From Bacteroidota bacterium (GTDB lineage: Bacteria; Bacteroidota; JABWAT01), in the NCBI GenBank assembly GCA_020161835.1, contig JAIUNL010000001.1, forward strand, positions 186,001-250,000: 64,000 bases of DNA, written 5' to 3'. A program made the position numbers and the translations under genes. Under the pieces are notes generated by a model. It ran no database searches and was not told where the DNA came from. It saw nothing but the letters and a program-made list of their open reading frames with translations. How positions within the stretch are numbered: position 1 is the stretch's first letter; each line of letters opens with the position of its first letter. Positions 26,171 to 34,709 of the stretch are shown one piece after another.

Positions 26171-28756
26171 AGGCCATTTGATTTTCAGCTTTTTCTTTGC
26201 TTCTTCAGCAGCTTTTTTAATGGCATCGTTTTTCTGTTTTTCAGCTTCGGCTTTCAACTTTTCAGCTTCTTCGTTCACTTTATCCTGAACCGCTTCTTTA
26301 GCCTCATCAACCTTCTGGTTCACTTCCTCTTTGACTTTATTTACAACGGCATCCGTTGCCCGGCCTGCTGAACGGTTTGGATCAGGTTTGATAGTTGGAC
26401 TCATAAACGTGCCGCCAACATTCAGATCAACGATAACCCGTCCCTGTTTATCCGTCATATATTGAGATGCAATTTTTCCGTAATTGGTTGATTCCAGAGA
26501 AGATGACATCGATTTGGGTAGTGCCAGTGTTAATTCATAGCCAATAGTCTGATCAAGAGCTTGCCATCCGTCGCCTGTGATCTCTGAACCCACTGCCGAT
26601 GCTTTCAGATCACTTAAAAACAGCTTTCCTTCCTTGATTTCAAGTCCGGCTGTCCATCCACTGACGCTTAAATTCTGCCATTCTGGCGCTTTGAGATACG
26701 TTCCAAGTGCAGTTTGAATCGGATGCCCTGAAAGTGAACCGGAACCGAGTGTTACACTTCCGATTCCGTAAAGTGATTCGGTTAAAAGTGTAAGAGAATC
26801 AGACAATCCACCATTGAATTTCACATTTGCAGAAACGTCACCTTTCAGATAGGCTGCCATTTTTACCATTTTTTCTATGGATGGAAACATACGGAACATA
26901 TCATTTGCCTGAAGCTTTGATACATCAGTTGCAAGATCAAACAGGACTCCCTTTTTCTGATCGAGAATGACTTTTCCGTTTACCGAAACGGACCCACCAA
27001 CCAGATTTGCTTTGGTGTTTGAAAGTGTAATTGTCTGGTCATTGATGTCAATCTGAGACAGGATGTTGGTTGCTGTAATATCTGTAAATGCAAACTTTTT
27101 GATTGAGGCATTGAAACGTCCTTCAACTCTGGGAAGCTGGGGAACTTTCAGTTTGGTCGTATCAACCTGAATGGGTTCTTTGGGTTTGGCATTCAGGTCA
27201 ACCAGATCGCCCACGTTGAAATTTTCTGAAGCCAGTGAAGCAGAGAACTTCGGAATGAGTTTTACTGAATCGGGGTTGAGAATAAAACCCAGGTAATTCT
27301 CAACTTTCCCGTTTAACTCAAGATCAGTTGTTCCAATGACCATTTTAAGTTTTTGCAGATTCGCCATGTCATTGTTGATCACAAACGTTCCGTTTATACT
27401 TTGGATGCCGTTTGGCAGAGTTCCTTTTTTCGAGAAACTCATATTGGTAAAGGTAACGTTTCCGGTTCCCTTTAGACCTTTTGGATTCAGTGCTGGTCCG
27501 TTTACGGTTACAACAGCTTTAATTCCACCCCCAACCGACATAGAATCGCCCATCGGATAAAAAGATTTTACATCCTCAAGAACCAGCGCCACGTTGGCAT
27601 CAAGATCAACAACCGGATTTTTAAAATCTTCAACATTGGCTTTTACTGAAAACTTTGAGTTTTTAATCTCACCGGAAAGGTTTTTAATACTGACTGATTT
27701 TTCAGTGCCGTTCACATCCACATTTAAATTAGAAAGTGCAGCCGGAAGATCGGTATATTTGATAAATCCATCTTTAAGCAGCATTGAATAAGTTGCTTCG
27801 GGAAGGAAACCGCCACCAACTTTACCTTTTGCAGTTGCTGCAAATGAGAAGGTTCCTTTGGTTTCAATTTTAGTGATATCCTTGACTACATCAGCCGGAA
27901 CCAGAGACAGAAATTGCTTCAGATCAGTTTCTCCGCTTGACAAAGAAAGGTCGACAGTACGAATGGAATCTTTCAGATTTTCAACTTTTCCTGACATGTT
28001 CAGAGCCAGGTTTGCAACAGTGAATTCTGTTTTTCGGATGTTCAGCGTGGATTTCTCAATTTCGTAGGAAAGAGTTTGTTTCAGGGAAAGCGGAAGGTTT
28101 TTGACGAGACTTCCCATGGCATTCCGGAAAGTAATTTTCCCGATCTGCAAATTCTGATTCACTTCAACCGAATCTGAACCATAATCCAGATTGAGGTGAT
28201 AATTAAACTCATCAATGCTTGCGAAAGAACGACCCTGCTGGTCATCGAAAGTCAATGAAAAGTTGGTGAGAAATACGTCATCAAGGGCAATGGACTGAAC
28301 CGGGAGTTCGCCTGAAGATTGGGTTGAATCCTGAACAGCAGCAGTTGTATCTGAAGCCGGAATCATGGAAGCAAAATTGAAAACACCTTCTTCATTTTTA
28401 ATAACGCTGACTTTAAGTCCGTCAACACCCACTTCACTAACTTCGATAGATTTTGTCAGAAGCGGCAACCACTTCAGACCGAGGCGAAATTCATTGAAGG
28501 AAACGAAAGGTGCTTTACTGAAGGAAGAATCGTCAGCAATTTCAAGTTTGCTGAGTACAATCCCAAGTGAAGGAAAAACCTCGACTTTTGCCCCGCCAAT
28601 GGTCACTTTACGGTGAAGCTGACTTTCAAGTGCCGGCACTGCATTTGAAATGATAACCGACTCCGTCAGCATAATTTTAACGGTTACGGCCAGAATAATG
28701 AAAAGGGCAACCGGAATGGAAAGCACAATCAGTGTCCATTTTACAGGCTTGGTCAT
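26168..28756 (-). CDS. AsmA-family membrane protein with C-terminal coiled coil
   Basis: 862 residues. One N-terminal inner-membrane helix (about 8-28) is followed by a very long periplasmic beta-rich region. The AsmA domains are marked by VTIGGAKVEVFPSLGIVLSK near the start and by GIGSVTLGSGSLSGHPIQTA and LAVPKSMSSS-like AsmA_2 features near residues 640-790. The last 65 residues are a Lys/Glu/Ala-rich coiled coil (VNQKVDEAKEAVQDKVNEEA). AsmA-like and TamB-like proteins bridge the periplasm and are implicated in phospholipid transport to the outer membrane. The highly charged tail is an unusual addition. The stop is fused to a repeat tract. Confidence 0.85.
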   Translation of the reverse strand: MTKPVKWTLIVLSIPVALFIILAVTVKIMLTESVIISNAVPALESQLHRKVTIGGAKVEVFPSLGIVLSKLEIADDSSFSKAPFVSFNEFRLGLKWLPLLTKSIEVSEVGVDGLKVSVIKNEEGVFNFASMIPASDTTAAVQDSTQSSGELPVQSIALDDVFLTNFSLTFDDQQGRSFASIDEFNYHLNLDYGSDSVEVNQNLQIGKITFRNAMGSLVKNLPLSLKQTLSYEIEKSTLNIRKTEFTVANLALNMSGKVENLKDSIRTVDLSLSSGETDLKQFLSLVPADVVKDITKIETKGTFSFAATAKGKVGGGFLPEATYSMLLKDGFIKYTDLPAALSNLNVDVNGTEKSVSIKNLSGEIKNSKFSVKANVEDFKNPVVDLDANVALVLEDVKSFYPMGDSMSVGGGIKAVVTVNGPALNPKGLKGTGNVTFTNMSFSKKGTLPNGIQSINGTFVINNDMANLQKLKMVIGTTDLELNGKVENYLGFILNPDSVKLIPKFSASLASENFNVGDLVDLNAKPKEPIQVDTTKLKVPQLPRVEGRFNASIKKFAFTDITATNILSQIDINDQTITLSNTKANLVGGSVSVNGKVILDQKKGVLFDLATDVSKLQANDMFRMFPSIEKMVKMAAYLKGDVSANVKFNGGLSDSLTLLTESLYGIGSVTLGSGSLSGHPIQTALGTYLKAPEWQNLSVSGWTAGLEIKEGKLFLSDLKASAVGSEITGDGWQALDQTIGYELTLALPKSMSSSLESTNYGKIASQYMTDKQGRVIVDLNVGGTFMSPTIKPDPNRSAGRATDAVVNKVKEEVNQKVDEAKEAVQDKVNEEAEKLKAEAEKQKNDAIKKAAEEAKKKLKIKWP

Positions 28757-28825
28757 AGGAACTCCAAAAGATATAAATATTTAACTTTACAAAATACGGA
28801 AAAGTAAAATGAATAGCACGGAATG

Positions 28826-28865
28826 GGGGAGGGTTATAAGTGGCAAGTTATAAGTTATAAGTGGA
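28826..28865. repeat. GTTATAAGTGGCAAG word-like repeat
   Basis: Tandem degenerate words GTTATAAGTGGCAAGTTATA and AGTTATAAGTGGAAG lie in the 159-base gap between the divergent AsmA-like and Rof-like genes. They match the family at 5263-5415 and 5493-5524. Confidence 0.6.
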
Positions 28866-28915
28866 AGAAAGTCACATAAAGAGGTACCTTTACTTTTTCA
28901 AAACAGGGAAAATGA

Positions 28916-29173
28916 ATGACAACCCCAAGCACTTACAAATCAATCAACTGCAGCTGGTACGACCGGCTGATCCAGGCCTGTGAACGAAAAGAAGAGTTGA
29001 ATCTGGAAATAGTAGATTCCGATCAATCTTTAAAAAAGATTCTGGTTAAGCCGGTTGATATTTTCAGCAAAGATCAGGCTGAGTGGCTAAAATCATCGGA
29101 AGGAACTGTAATCCGGCTGGACAGGATACTTTCTGTAAATGGTGAGTTGCTGAGCGGAGTTTGCGGGATTTGA
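28916..29173 (+). CDS. Rof-family (YaeO-like) Rho-binding antiterminator homologue
   Basis: 85 residues, the same size as Escherichia coli Rof. The start YKSINCSWYDRLIQACERK matches the family's YxPInCxxYDxLExAC pattern. It continues with a strand-rich body (LNLEIVDSD, ILVKPVDIFSKDQAEWLKSS) and the diagnostic end GTVIRLDRILSVNGE. Rof binds the Rho N-terminal RNA-binding domain and blocks Rho-dependent termination. The assignment is from remembered family patterns. An ATG at 28912 is out of frame; ATG 28916 has AGGG ahead. The gene is alone between a divergent and a convergent neighbour. Confidence 0.75.
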   Translation: MTTPSTYKSINCSWYDRLIQACERKEELNLEIVDSDQSLKKILVKPVDIFSKDQAEWLKSSEGTVIRLDRILSVNGELLSGVCGI

Positions 29174-29216
29174 ATTTAATGAATTTAAATGGTTAATATT
29201 TTAGAAAATTTCGTGG

Positions 29217-29296
29217 ATTCCCGCCTTCGCGGGAATGACAACTCTCTTAGGTTGGATGAAAACCCATTTGTTGTCATCCCGGACTTGATCCGGGAT
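29217..29296. repeat. Two adjacent palindromic repeats (CCCGC-CTTC-GCGGG and CCCGG-GATCCGGG types)
   Basis: Hairpin 1 at 29217-29236 is ATTCCCGC / GCGGGAAT with a CTTC loop. Hairpin 2 at 29276-29296 is ATCCCGG / CCGGGAT with a 7-base loop. Both are flanked by GTCAT/ATGAC words pointing outward, as in REP-type elements seen in many bacteria. They lie between the convergent Rof-like and AGE genes and could serve as a bidirectional end. Confidence 0.65.
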
Positions 29297-29348
29297 CCAG
29301 TAATTCTTCTTTTGATTCAACCTATTTTCAAAGTTAAAACCAAGCTTT

Positions 29349-31157
29349 TTATTTTAACAGAAGCATTCGTTTGGTTTCTGTTACATTTCCCGATTTGATC
29401 TGATATAAATAAATCCCGCTTGAAAGTCCTGCCCCGTCAAAACTGACAGAATAGCTTCCCGGTGCCTTTTGTTCATTTACCAGCGAACGGATTTCTCTGC
29501 CCTGCATATCAAAAACTTTAAGTGAAACTATTCCCTGCGTTGAAACCTGATAATTGATTTTTGTAACCGGATTGAACGGGTTGGGGTAATTCTGTTCAAG
29601 CGATAACCTTTTTACTGCTTTTTCATTATCAGCCACAGAAACACCGGTCGAACTTTCAAAAACCACTTTAAAAACGCCAGTCACTCCTGAGGGAATGTTC
29701 AATTTTTTTTCCTGCGATGAAAAGTCAGAATAGGTTTGTCCGTCTTTTTCGACTGACTTGATCCGGTACTGATCAGAACTGATTTCGAGCGGATATAATT
29801 GCACGACCCGATCCTGATTTAACTGTGAGTACTTGTAATACAAAGTCACCGGTTTTTTGTGAAGCATCAGATTGCCGTAGAGGTAAACGTAATATCCGGT
29901 TTCAATTGAATGGTAAGCAGCTTTTCCACCGCCGGCTTTTGCATCATTCCAGATAAATCCGCCCCGGCGTAACTGATTTTCATAAACTTCACCATACTCA
30001 TGATCAACAAAATGTGTCATGTAAAAGCTTAGTGTTTCATCTGCCATTTTGAGATACTTGTCATCCCCCGTCAGATTGTGCAAAAACAAACCTGCTGTAA
30101 TTGCCTGTTCCATTTGCCACCAGGCTTTAGCGGAATCGGGCTGACCATATAGCAACATGGTTCCTGTCACCCGGTCATAATCTTTGAACGGTCCGCCATA
30201 AACATGATCATACCCTTTTGCCAGAACGTGATCAGCAAGTTTAATGGCAGTTTCAAGATAGACTTCGTTTTTTTCAAACTGATAAACACGACCAAGACAC
30301 CATGCCGTTTTCAGAACGTGACCCATGATCGTACGGGTATTGTCATTTGCAGTAGTATTGTTGTAAGTCCAGTCTGTGTTGTAATTTTCTGCAAAACCGA
30401 TTTCCTGGGCATCCATTGTTTTTGCGAGCCGGTCAACCATGTTTGAAGCAACTTCCAGCATCCGGATTTTATACTTTTCTTCGCCGGTCAATAAATACAT
30501 ATTTAACAGATGGGTTGTGATTGCATCAACCGTTGAATTAAATGTTTTTCCGCTTCGGGTTGTTCCGTTTCTGCTGAGCGAATTGTAATAGCCGAATCTT
30601 GCCGGAGTTGGATCCCATAAAACAGTTTCGTTATACTGATATCCTTTATTGAACCAACCCATTGCAGTTGTATCGCCTGTAACTTCAATTTTTGCCATTA
30701 AACCCAGTAAAGCATAATGCTGATAAAAAGCATACTTATTTCCGTTGATTGAATTTACAGTTCCGGTTGAAGAAATCGAATTGAACCATCCACCATAAGT
30801 TTTATCCCAGGCAAATTTGTACATGAAATCGAGTCCTTTCTGACCCAAATTCAGGTAAGTTTCATATCCTGTCATCATGAAGGCACGGGTTAGACCATAA
30901 GCATTTCTTGACTGACTGATCATATCCTTACTGGTTCCCCAGGAAGTAAGCACATTGCCCTGCCGGTCAATATTGGTAAAAAAACCCCCAACCGAAGACT
31001 GATCAAGGGCTGAATCCCAAAAAGCAGCACAGCTATCAACATAGCCAAGAATAAGGTCCGGGGTCTTGAGATACTGGCTTTTTACCTGATATTGTGCAAA
31101 AGTGAACGGAATATTCAAAAAGACGATTGCCAGAAAAGAGAAAAGAAATTTTTTCAT
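29349..31157 (-). CDS. Exported AGE-family (N-acylglucosamine 2-epimerase-like) protein with T9SS sorting domain
   Basis: 602 residues. The signal peptide MKKFLFSFLAIVFLNIPFTFAQ is followed by an (alpha/alpha)6-barrel domain (about 30-430) with AGE-like helices, such as SRNAYGLTRAFMMTGYETYL, KYAFYQHYALLGLMAKIEVTG and MEQAITAGLFLHNLTGDDKY. A linker strand domain follows, then a type IX C-terminal domain (about 515-602) from NYPNPFNPVTKINYQ to KRMLLLK. AGE enzymes interconvert GlcNAc/ManNAc or cellobiose-type sugars and are usually cytoplasmic, so export by T9SS is unusual. An exported glycan-processing enzyme is plausible, and catalytic residues cannot be confirmed by eye. Confidence 0.8.
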   Translation of the reverse strand: MKKFLFSFLAIVFLNIPFTFAQYQVKSQYLKTPDLILGYVDSCAAFWDSALDQSSVGGFFTNIDRQGNVLTSWGTSKDMISQSRNAYGLTRAFMMTGYETYLNLGQKGLDFMYKFAWDKTYGGWFNSISSTGTVNSINGNKYAFYQHYALLGLMAKIEVTGDTTAMGWFNKGYQYNETVLWDPTPARFGYYNSLSRNGTTRSGKTFNSTVDAITTHLLNMYLLTGEEKYKIRMLEVASNMVDRLAKTMDAQEIGFAENYNTDWTYNNTTANDNTRTIMGHVLKTAWCLGRVYQFEKNEVYLETAIKLADHVLAKGYDHVYGGPFKDYDRVTGTMLLYGQPDSAKAWWQMEQAITAGLFLHNLTGDDKYLKMADETLSFYMTHFVDHEYGEVYENQLRRGGFIWNDAKAGGGKAAYHSIETGYYVYLYGNLMLHKKPVTLYYKYSQLNQDRVVQLYPLEISSDQYRIKSVEKDGQTYSDFSSQEKKLNIPSGVTGVFKVVFESSTGVSVADNEKAVKRLSLEQNYPNPFNPVTKINYQVSTQGIVSLKVFDMQGREIRSLVNEQKAPGSYSVSFDGAGLSSGIYLYQIKSGNVTETKRMLLLK

Positions 31158-31418
31158 GGGAGGTCCGGGCTAAATATGTGTCGGAATTTACTCATTTTTA
31201 TGAACTGAAAAAACATTTACAGCAGTAATGAGGTATTCAGGCCGATTCATCCAGATCACATATTTATCAGAAAACACAAATTCAGCACCTATCTGATTTA
31301 ATCAATAAAACCTTAGAATTCTTTTCCTATTTTTATCCATGTAAATCAAATCACATTTTAATCGGACTGATTAAATTACAGCTTTGGTATTCCAATTTTT
31401 CCTGAAGGAAAAAAACCA

Positions 31419-32744
31419 ATGAAATCGATATTCACACTTTTCTTTGCCTTTGTTTTTCACAGTTCATTGGCACAGTCTGCCGATTCCCTGAACCAGCGGG
31501 CAAAATCCTTTTTTTATCTCAATCCGGATTCTGCCGAATTTTATGCTAATCAGGCAGCTCTCATGGCAGCAACAGAGGATTCGCTCAATGATCTTGCTGA
31601 AGCTTTTTCCAATGTTGGTTTTGCACTGCTTCAGAAAGGGCTTGCGTCAGAAGCACATCAGCAATTTTTAAAAGCTTACGGTCTCTATATTGAAACCGGT
31701 AGTCAGGATGGAATTGGTTCAGTTCAAAATTATATCGGAAATGTGTATTCTAATCAGGGCCGGTTCCGGGAAGCTTTATCGTTTTTCAAGAATTCCCTCC
31801 AAACTTATCTAAAGGCAGGAATTTCTAATTACCAGGCAAGACAAACCGGAAATATCGGGATCACCTACCAAAAACTGGGTATACAAGATTCTGCACTTGT
31901 ATATTTAAATGAATCTGTAAGATTATATGCTTCAGGGAAAGTTCCAGAAAATGCCGATGTCATCCGCATTTATCTCGGAAGAGCTTATCTGGCTTTGGGT
32001 AAAACTGATTCTGCCCGTATCCTTTTAAAATCGGCTGTCCATTCAATTTCCAATCACCCTGAACATCTCAAATTTCTTGCCGTCGGTTACCTTGATCTTG
32101 CCGGTCTTAATATCAAAGAAGGAAAAACTCAGGAAGCCCGGCTTTACCTTGATTCGGCATTTTCGATAGTAGAACCCCATGATTTTAAAAATGAGATCCG
32201 GGACTTTTACCGGATTCAGGCTGAATATTTTGAACTGGCAGGGAAACCGAAAGAAGCATTATCTTCCTATAAAAATTTTATACGGATCAGGGAATTACTT
32301 CGGGATGACGATATCAGCCGGATGACGGCCGATTTTCAAAATAGCCTGGATACTGAGTTAAAACGACGGGAAATTGAATTTCTTAAAACGGATATCCGGG
32401 CTCAGAACCAAACCCGTATTTTTCTGATTATTACAGTCGGAAGTTTGGTTTTGTTTTCTATCGGACTGGGTGTTTTTCTTTTTCTTTACCGGAAAAAATC
32501 AAAAGAACTTGAAGAAAGTCACGATTCACTGAAAATTACAAATAATGACCTTCAGGAAGCTCTTGAAAATGTAAAAGTTCTGAAAGGATTTATTCCGATT
32601 TGTGCGAACTGCAAAAAAGTGCGGGATGATTCAGGGTTCTGGAGTCAGATTGAAAGTTATATCATGCAGAATTCCGAAGCACAGATCAGCCATGGCATCT
32701 GTCCGGATTGTATGGAAGGATTGTACGGCATTAAAAAGAAGTAA
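31419..32744 (+). CDS. TPR-repeat membrane protein with C-terminal CxxC...HxxCxxC zinc-type motif
   Basis: 441 residues. A signal peptide (1-18) is followed by about six TPR-like helices (about 35-290, e.g. AFSNVGFALLQKGLASEAHQ, YIGNVYSNQGRFREALSFF). One membrane helix (about 332-353) and a coiled coil (about 355-388) come next. The end is FIPICANCKKVRDDSGFWSQ with C395/C398 and HGICPDC with H425, C428, C431. This short terminal module is known from the C-termini of PAS and response-regulator proteins (often written LPICAxCKKIRDDxGYW). Here it is joined to an extracytoplasmic TPR sensor with no kinase or DNA-binding domain. GAAGGA precedes the ATG. Confidence 0.75.
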   Translation: MKSIFTLFFAFVFHSSLAQSADSLNQRAKSFFYLNPDSAEFYANQAALMAATEDSLNDLAEAFSNVGFALLQKGLASEAHQQFLKAYGLYIETGSQDGIGSVQNYIGNVYSNQGRFREALSFFKNSLQTYLKAGISNYQARQTGNIGITYQKLGIQDSALVYLNESVRLYASGKVPENADVIRIYLGRAYLALGKTDSARILLKSAVHSISNHPEHLKFLAVGYLDLAGLNIKEGKTQEARLYLDSAFSIVEPHDFKNEIRDFYRIQAEYFELAGKPKEALSSYKNFIRIRELLRDDDISRMTADFQNSLDTELKRREIEFLKTDIRAQNQTRIFLIITVGSLVLFSIGLGVFLFLYRKKSKELEESHDSLKITNNDLQEALENVKVLKGFIPICANCKKVRDDSGFWSQIESYIMQNSEAQISHGICPDCMEGLYGIKKK

Positions 32745-32767
32745 AAGCAGATTATTTCAAAAAATCT

Positions 32768-33355
32768 CTAAAACTGGTATTGCAGCCCTACTGATGGCAC
32801 AACAAACACTCTTGAATCAACCGGAATGAAGGTATTGAGTTCCAGAAGAAGCCGGGTTTTTTCATTTCCAAAACGATAGCCAGTAATCAGGCTTGTGGCC
32901 AGATACCGGTTTTCCTTCACATCACTTTTCATTCCGAATGTACTGAAGTCCCCAGCTGTAGAGAAAAAATTACCTTTCACACCCGCATACCAGACGTCCT
33001 GCCCAATTAAAATCATCGGATAAAATCCAAAAGCAGAACCGGATGTTGCATCCAGATAATACGAAACGCCCATATCTGCCGATGCCTTTATTCCCGAGTC
33101 ATAAAATTTGTATTTTCCGTCGAGAAGCAGAATTCCGGGAAGCGCAAACTTAAGACCCATGTCGGCTTTTTCAGATAATCCGTACCGGCCACCAGCTTCC
33201 AAAGCAAAAGCCGTTCCGCCCAGCCAACCGGTCCCGCCGCTTATTTCAAACTTTCCTTCAGGAAGAGTCTCGGGCGTTTGCAAGGTGGAATAGGGAATGC
33301 AGGAGGAAAACTGGAAAGAAACCAAGGACAAAAGGAAAACATTCAAGATTTTCAA
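32768..33355 (-). CDS. Putative outer-membrane lipoprotein, barrel-like, unknown function
   Basis: 195 residues starting at TTG 33355, as there is no suitable in-frame ATG. The lipobox is SFQFSSC. Beta-strand patterning runs through the mature part (KFEISGGTGWLGGTAFALEA, SGIKASADMGVSYYLD, RYLATSLITGYRFG), and the end is YQF with a terminal aromatic residue. It probably forms a small barrel or barrel-like fold in the outer membrane. No family recognised. It is convergent with the TPR gene, with 23 bases between the stops. Confidence 0.65.
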   Translation of the reverse strand: MKILNVFLLSLVSFQFSSCIPYSTLQTPETLPEGKFEISGGTGWLGGTAFALEAGGRYGLSEKADMGLKFALPGILLLDGKYKFYDSGIKASADMGVSYYLDATSGSAFGFYPMILIGQDVWYAGVKGNFFSTAGDFSTFGMKSDVKENRYLATSLITGYRFGNEKTRLLLELNTFIPVDSRVFVVPSVGLQYQF

Positions 33356-33392
33356 AATAAAAGAACCTCAGGTTTTGCTGTTTAATTGTTGC

Positions 33393-34130
33393 CTACTGAT
33401 CGCCCCAATAGGTATCTCTTTTTTCAAGCTGAATCTCCGGGGAAAGAACGTTTTTTAACTGCTCAAATGTCAATGAAGAATCAATTAAAGAGAGTAAACT
33501 TTCCCGTTTGGAAATAGTTGAATTCCTGTAAAAAAATCTCAGACTTTGAATTCCTTCAACCCGTTCGGTCGGCCAGCTATACCCACCAGCATTTGAACCA
33601 CTGTAAATAAAGGTGTGGCTTCCCTGAAAAAGAACCTGGGGTGGGTACTGATTTATGGACCAACCAACCAATTTCCGGCTCAGTTTTATGGAAAGAGAAT
33701 CAATGTTCATTGAACGAAAAAAAACACCTTTCCTTCCAAGATAATCAATCATTTCTTCAGGATTCTTTATTGCCTCAACAGAATCATAAATAACAGTGAG
33801 CTGTTTCTTTGTAAAGGTAGTATCAAACCAGACTATTGCCCTTGGTTTGATTGAAAGAGAATCTGTCAGATAAATTTTCCAGTTGGTTTCATCAACAAAA
33901 ATATTTGTAAATATTTCACCACACCCAGGAGAAAATGCACAGTATGGCTCTTTTAAAGAACTCGAAAAACGTCGAATCCTGAGAATGACATCTCTGCCGG
34001 TTTTTTCAGCATTAAGAATTGGGTTGGTTATTCCATCATTTGAATTTTTCTCATCTTCATTGCTACAGGCTACCAAAATAGAAATGGCTAATAAAACAAG
34101 AAAATTCAGGATGCTTTTCGTTTTCATCAT
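33393..34130 (-). CDS. Putative lipoprotein of unknown function
   Basis: 245 residues. Signal peptide with lipobox ILVACSNED. The mature part begins with an Asn/Asp-rich linker and has two cysteines close together (YCAFSPGCGE). This is followed by strand-helix segments such as RAIVWFDTTFTKKQLTVIYD and LVGWSINQYPPQVLFQGSH. No family recognised. It lies 37 bases upstream of the barrel-like lipoprotein gene in the same direction, so the two may be coexpressed surface or periplasmic proteins. Confidence 0.65.
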   Translation of the reverse strand: MMKTKSILNFLVLLAISILVACSNEDEKNSNDGITNPILNAEKTGRDVILRIRRFSSSLKEPYCAFSPGCGEIFTNIFVDETNWKIYLTDSLSIKPRAIVWFDTTFTKKQLTVIYDSVEAIKNPEEMIDYLGRKGVFFRSMNIDSLSIKLSRKLVGWSINQYPPQVLFQGSHTFIYSGSNAGGYSWPTERVEGIQSLRFFYRNSTISKRESLLSLIDSSLTFEQLKNVLSPEIQLEKRDTYWGDQ

Positions 34131-34178
34131 TTCTTTAAATTTAAACGAGAAATTATCGCCCTATTTCAACTTAAAAAA

Positions 34179-34706
34179 TCATACGGATTGAACCGGCATA
34201 GTTGATTCGGGTTTGTTCAATTCAATCAACCATTCCGCCAGAATTTTTGCTTCAGTACCAGAACCTGATGACTTTGCAGTTTCAATGATGGATTGAACCA
34301 GATCTGCGATTTTTATATTCAAACCTGCACTTAAATCATTGCCATTCCTTATTGCAGCTGCCAATTCCCTACCATCCATATTTTTTAAAATATTTTTGAC
34401 CGGATGTAAAAAGACACCTTCCATTTCATCATCTGAGCAGCCGAGTTTTCGCTGTCCGAAATCTTCAAGCAGTACTTTACACCAGGGAGGCAGGTTACCA
34501 TTAAAGGCAACCGAAATCAGCAACACAAGTTCACCAAATAAAACATAATTTCCACTATTATTCGCCTGTTTTCCCGATGGCACAGCTTCGGGTTCAGTTG
34601 AATTTTTGACTGGTACAGTTTTCTCTGAATTCCCGCTGCCCAGCAGTTTGGAAACCAGAAAAAAGCCCAGAAGAAAGGCACCACCCATAATCAGCCAGGT
34701 CGTCAT
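34179..34706 (-). CDS. Single-pass membrane protein of unknown function
   Basis: 175 residues. An N-terminal helix MTTWLIMGGAFLLGFFLVS is followed by a Ser/Pro/Asn linker (about 25-50) and a helical, soluble C-terminal domain (about 55-165) with LGCSDDEMEGVFLHPVKNIL and DLSAGLNIKIADLVQSIIET. No family recognised. Third gene of an operon after the DUF2167 gene and the zinc-ribbon membrane protein, starting 3 bases past the preceding stop. Confidence 0.65.
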   Translation of the reverse strand: MTTWLIMGGAFLLGFFLVSKLLGSGNSEKTVPVKNSTEPEAVPSGKQANNSGNYVLFGELVLLISVAFNGNLPPWCKVLLEDFGQRKLGCSDDEMEGVFLHPVKNILKNMDGRELAAAIRNGNDLSAGLNIKIADLVQSIIETAKSSGSGTEAKILAEWLIELNKPESTMPVQSV

Positions 34707-34709
34707 GAT

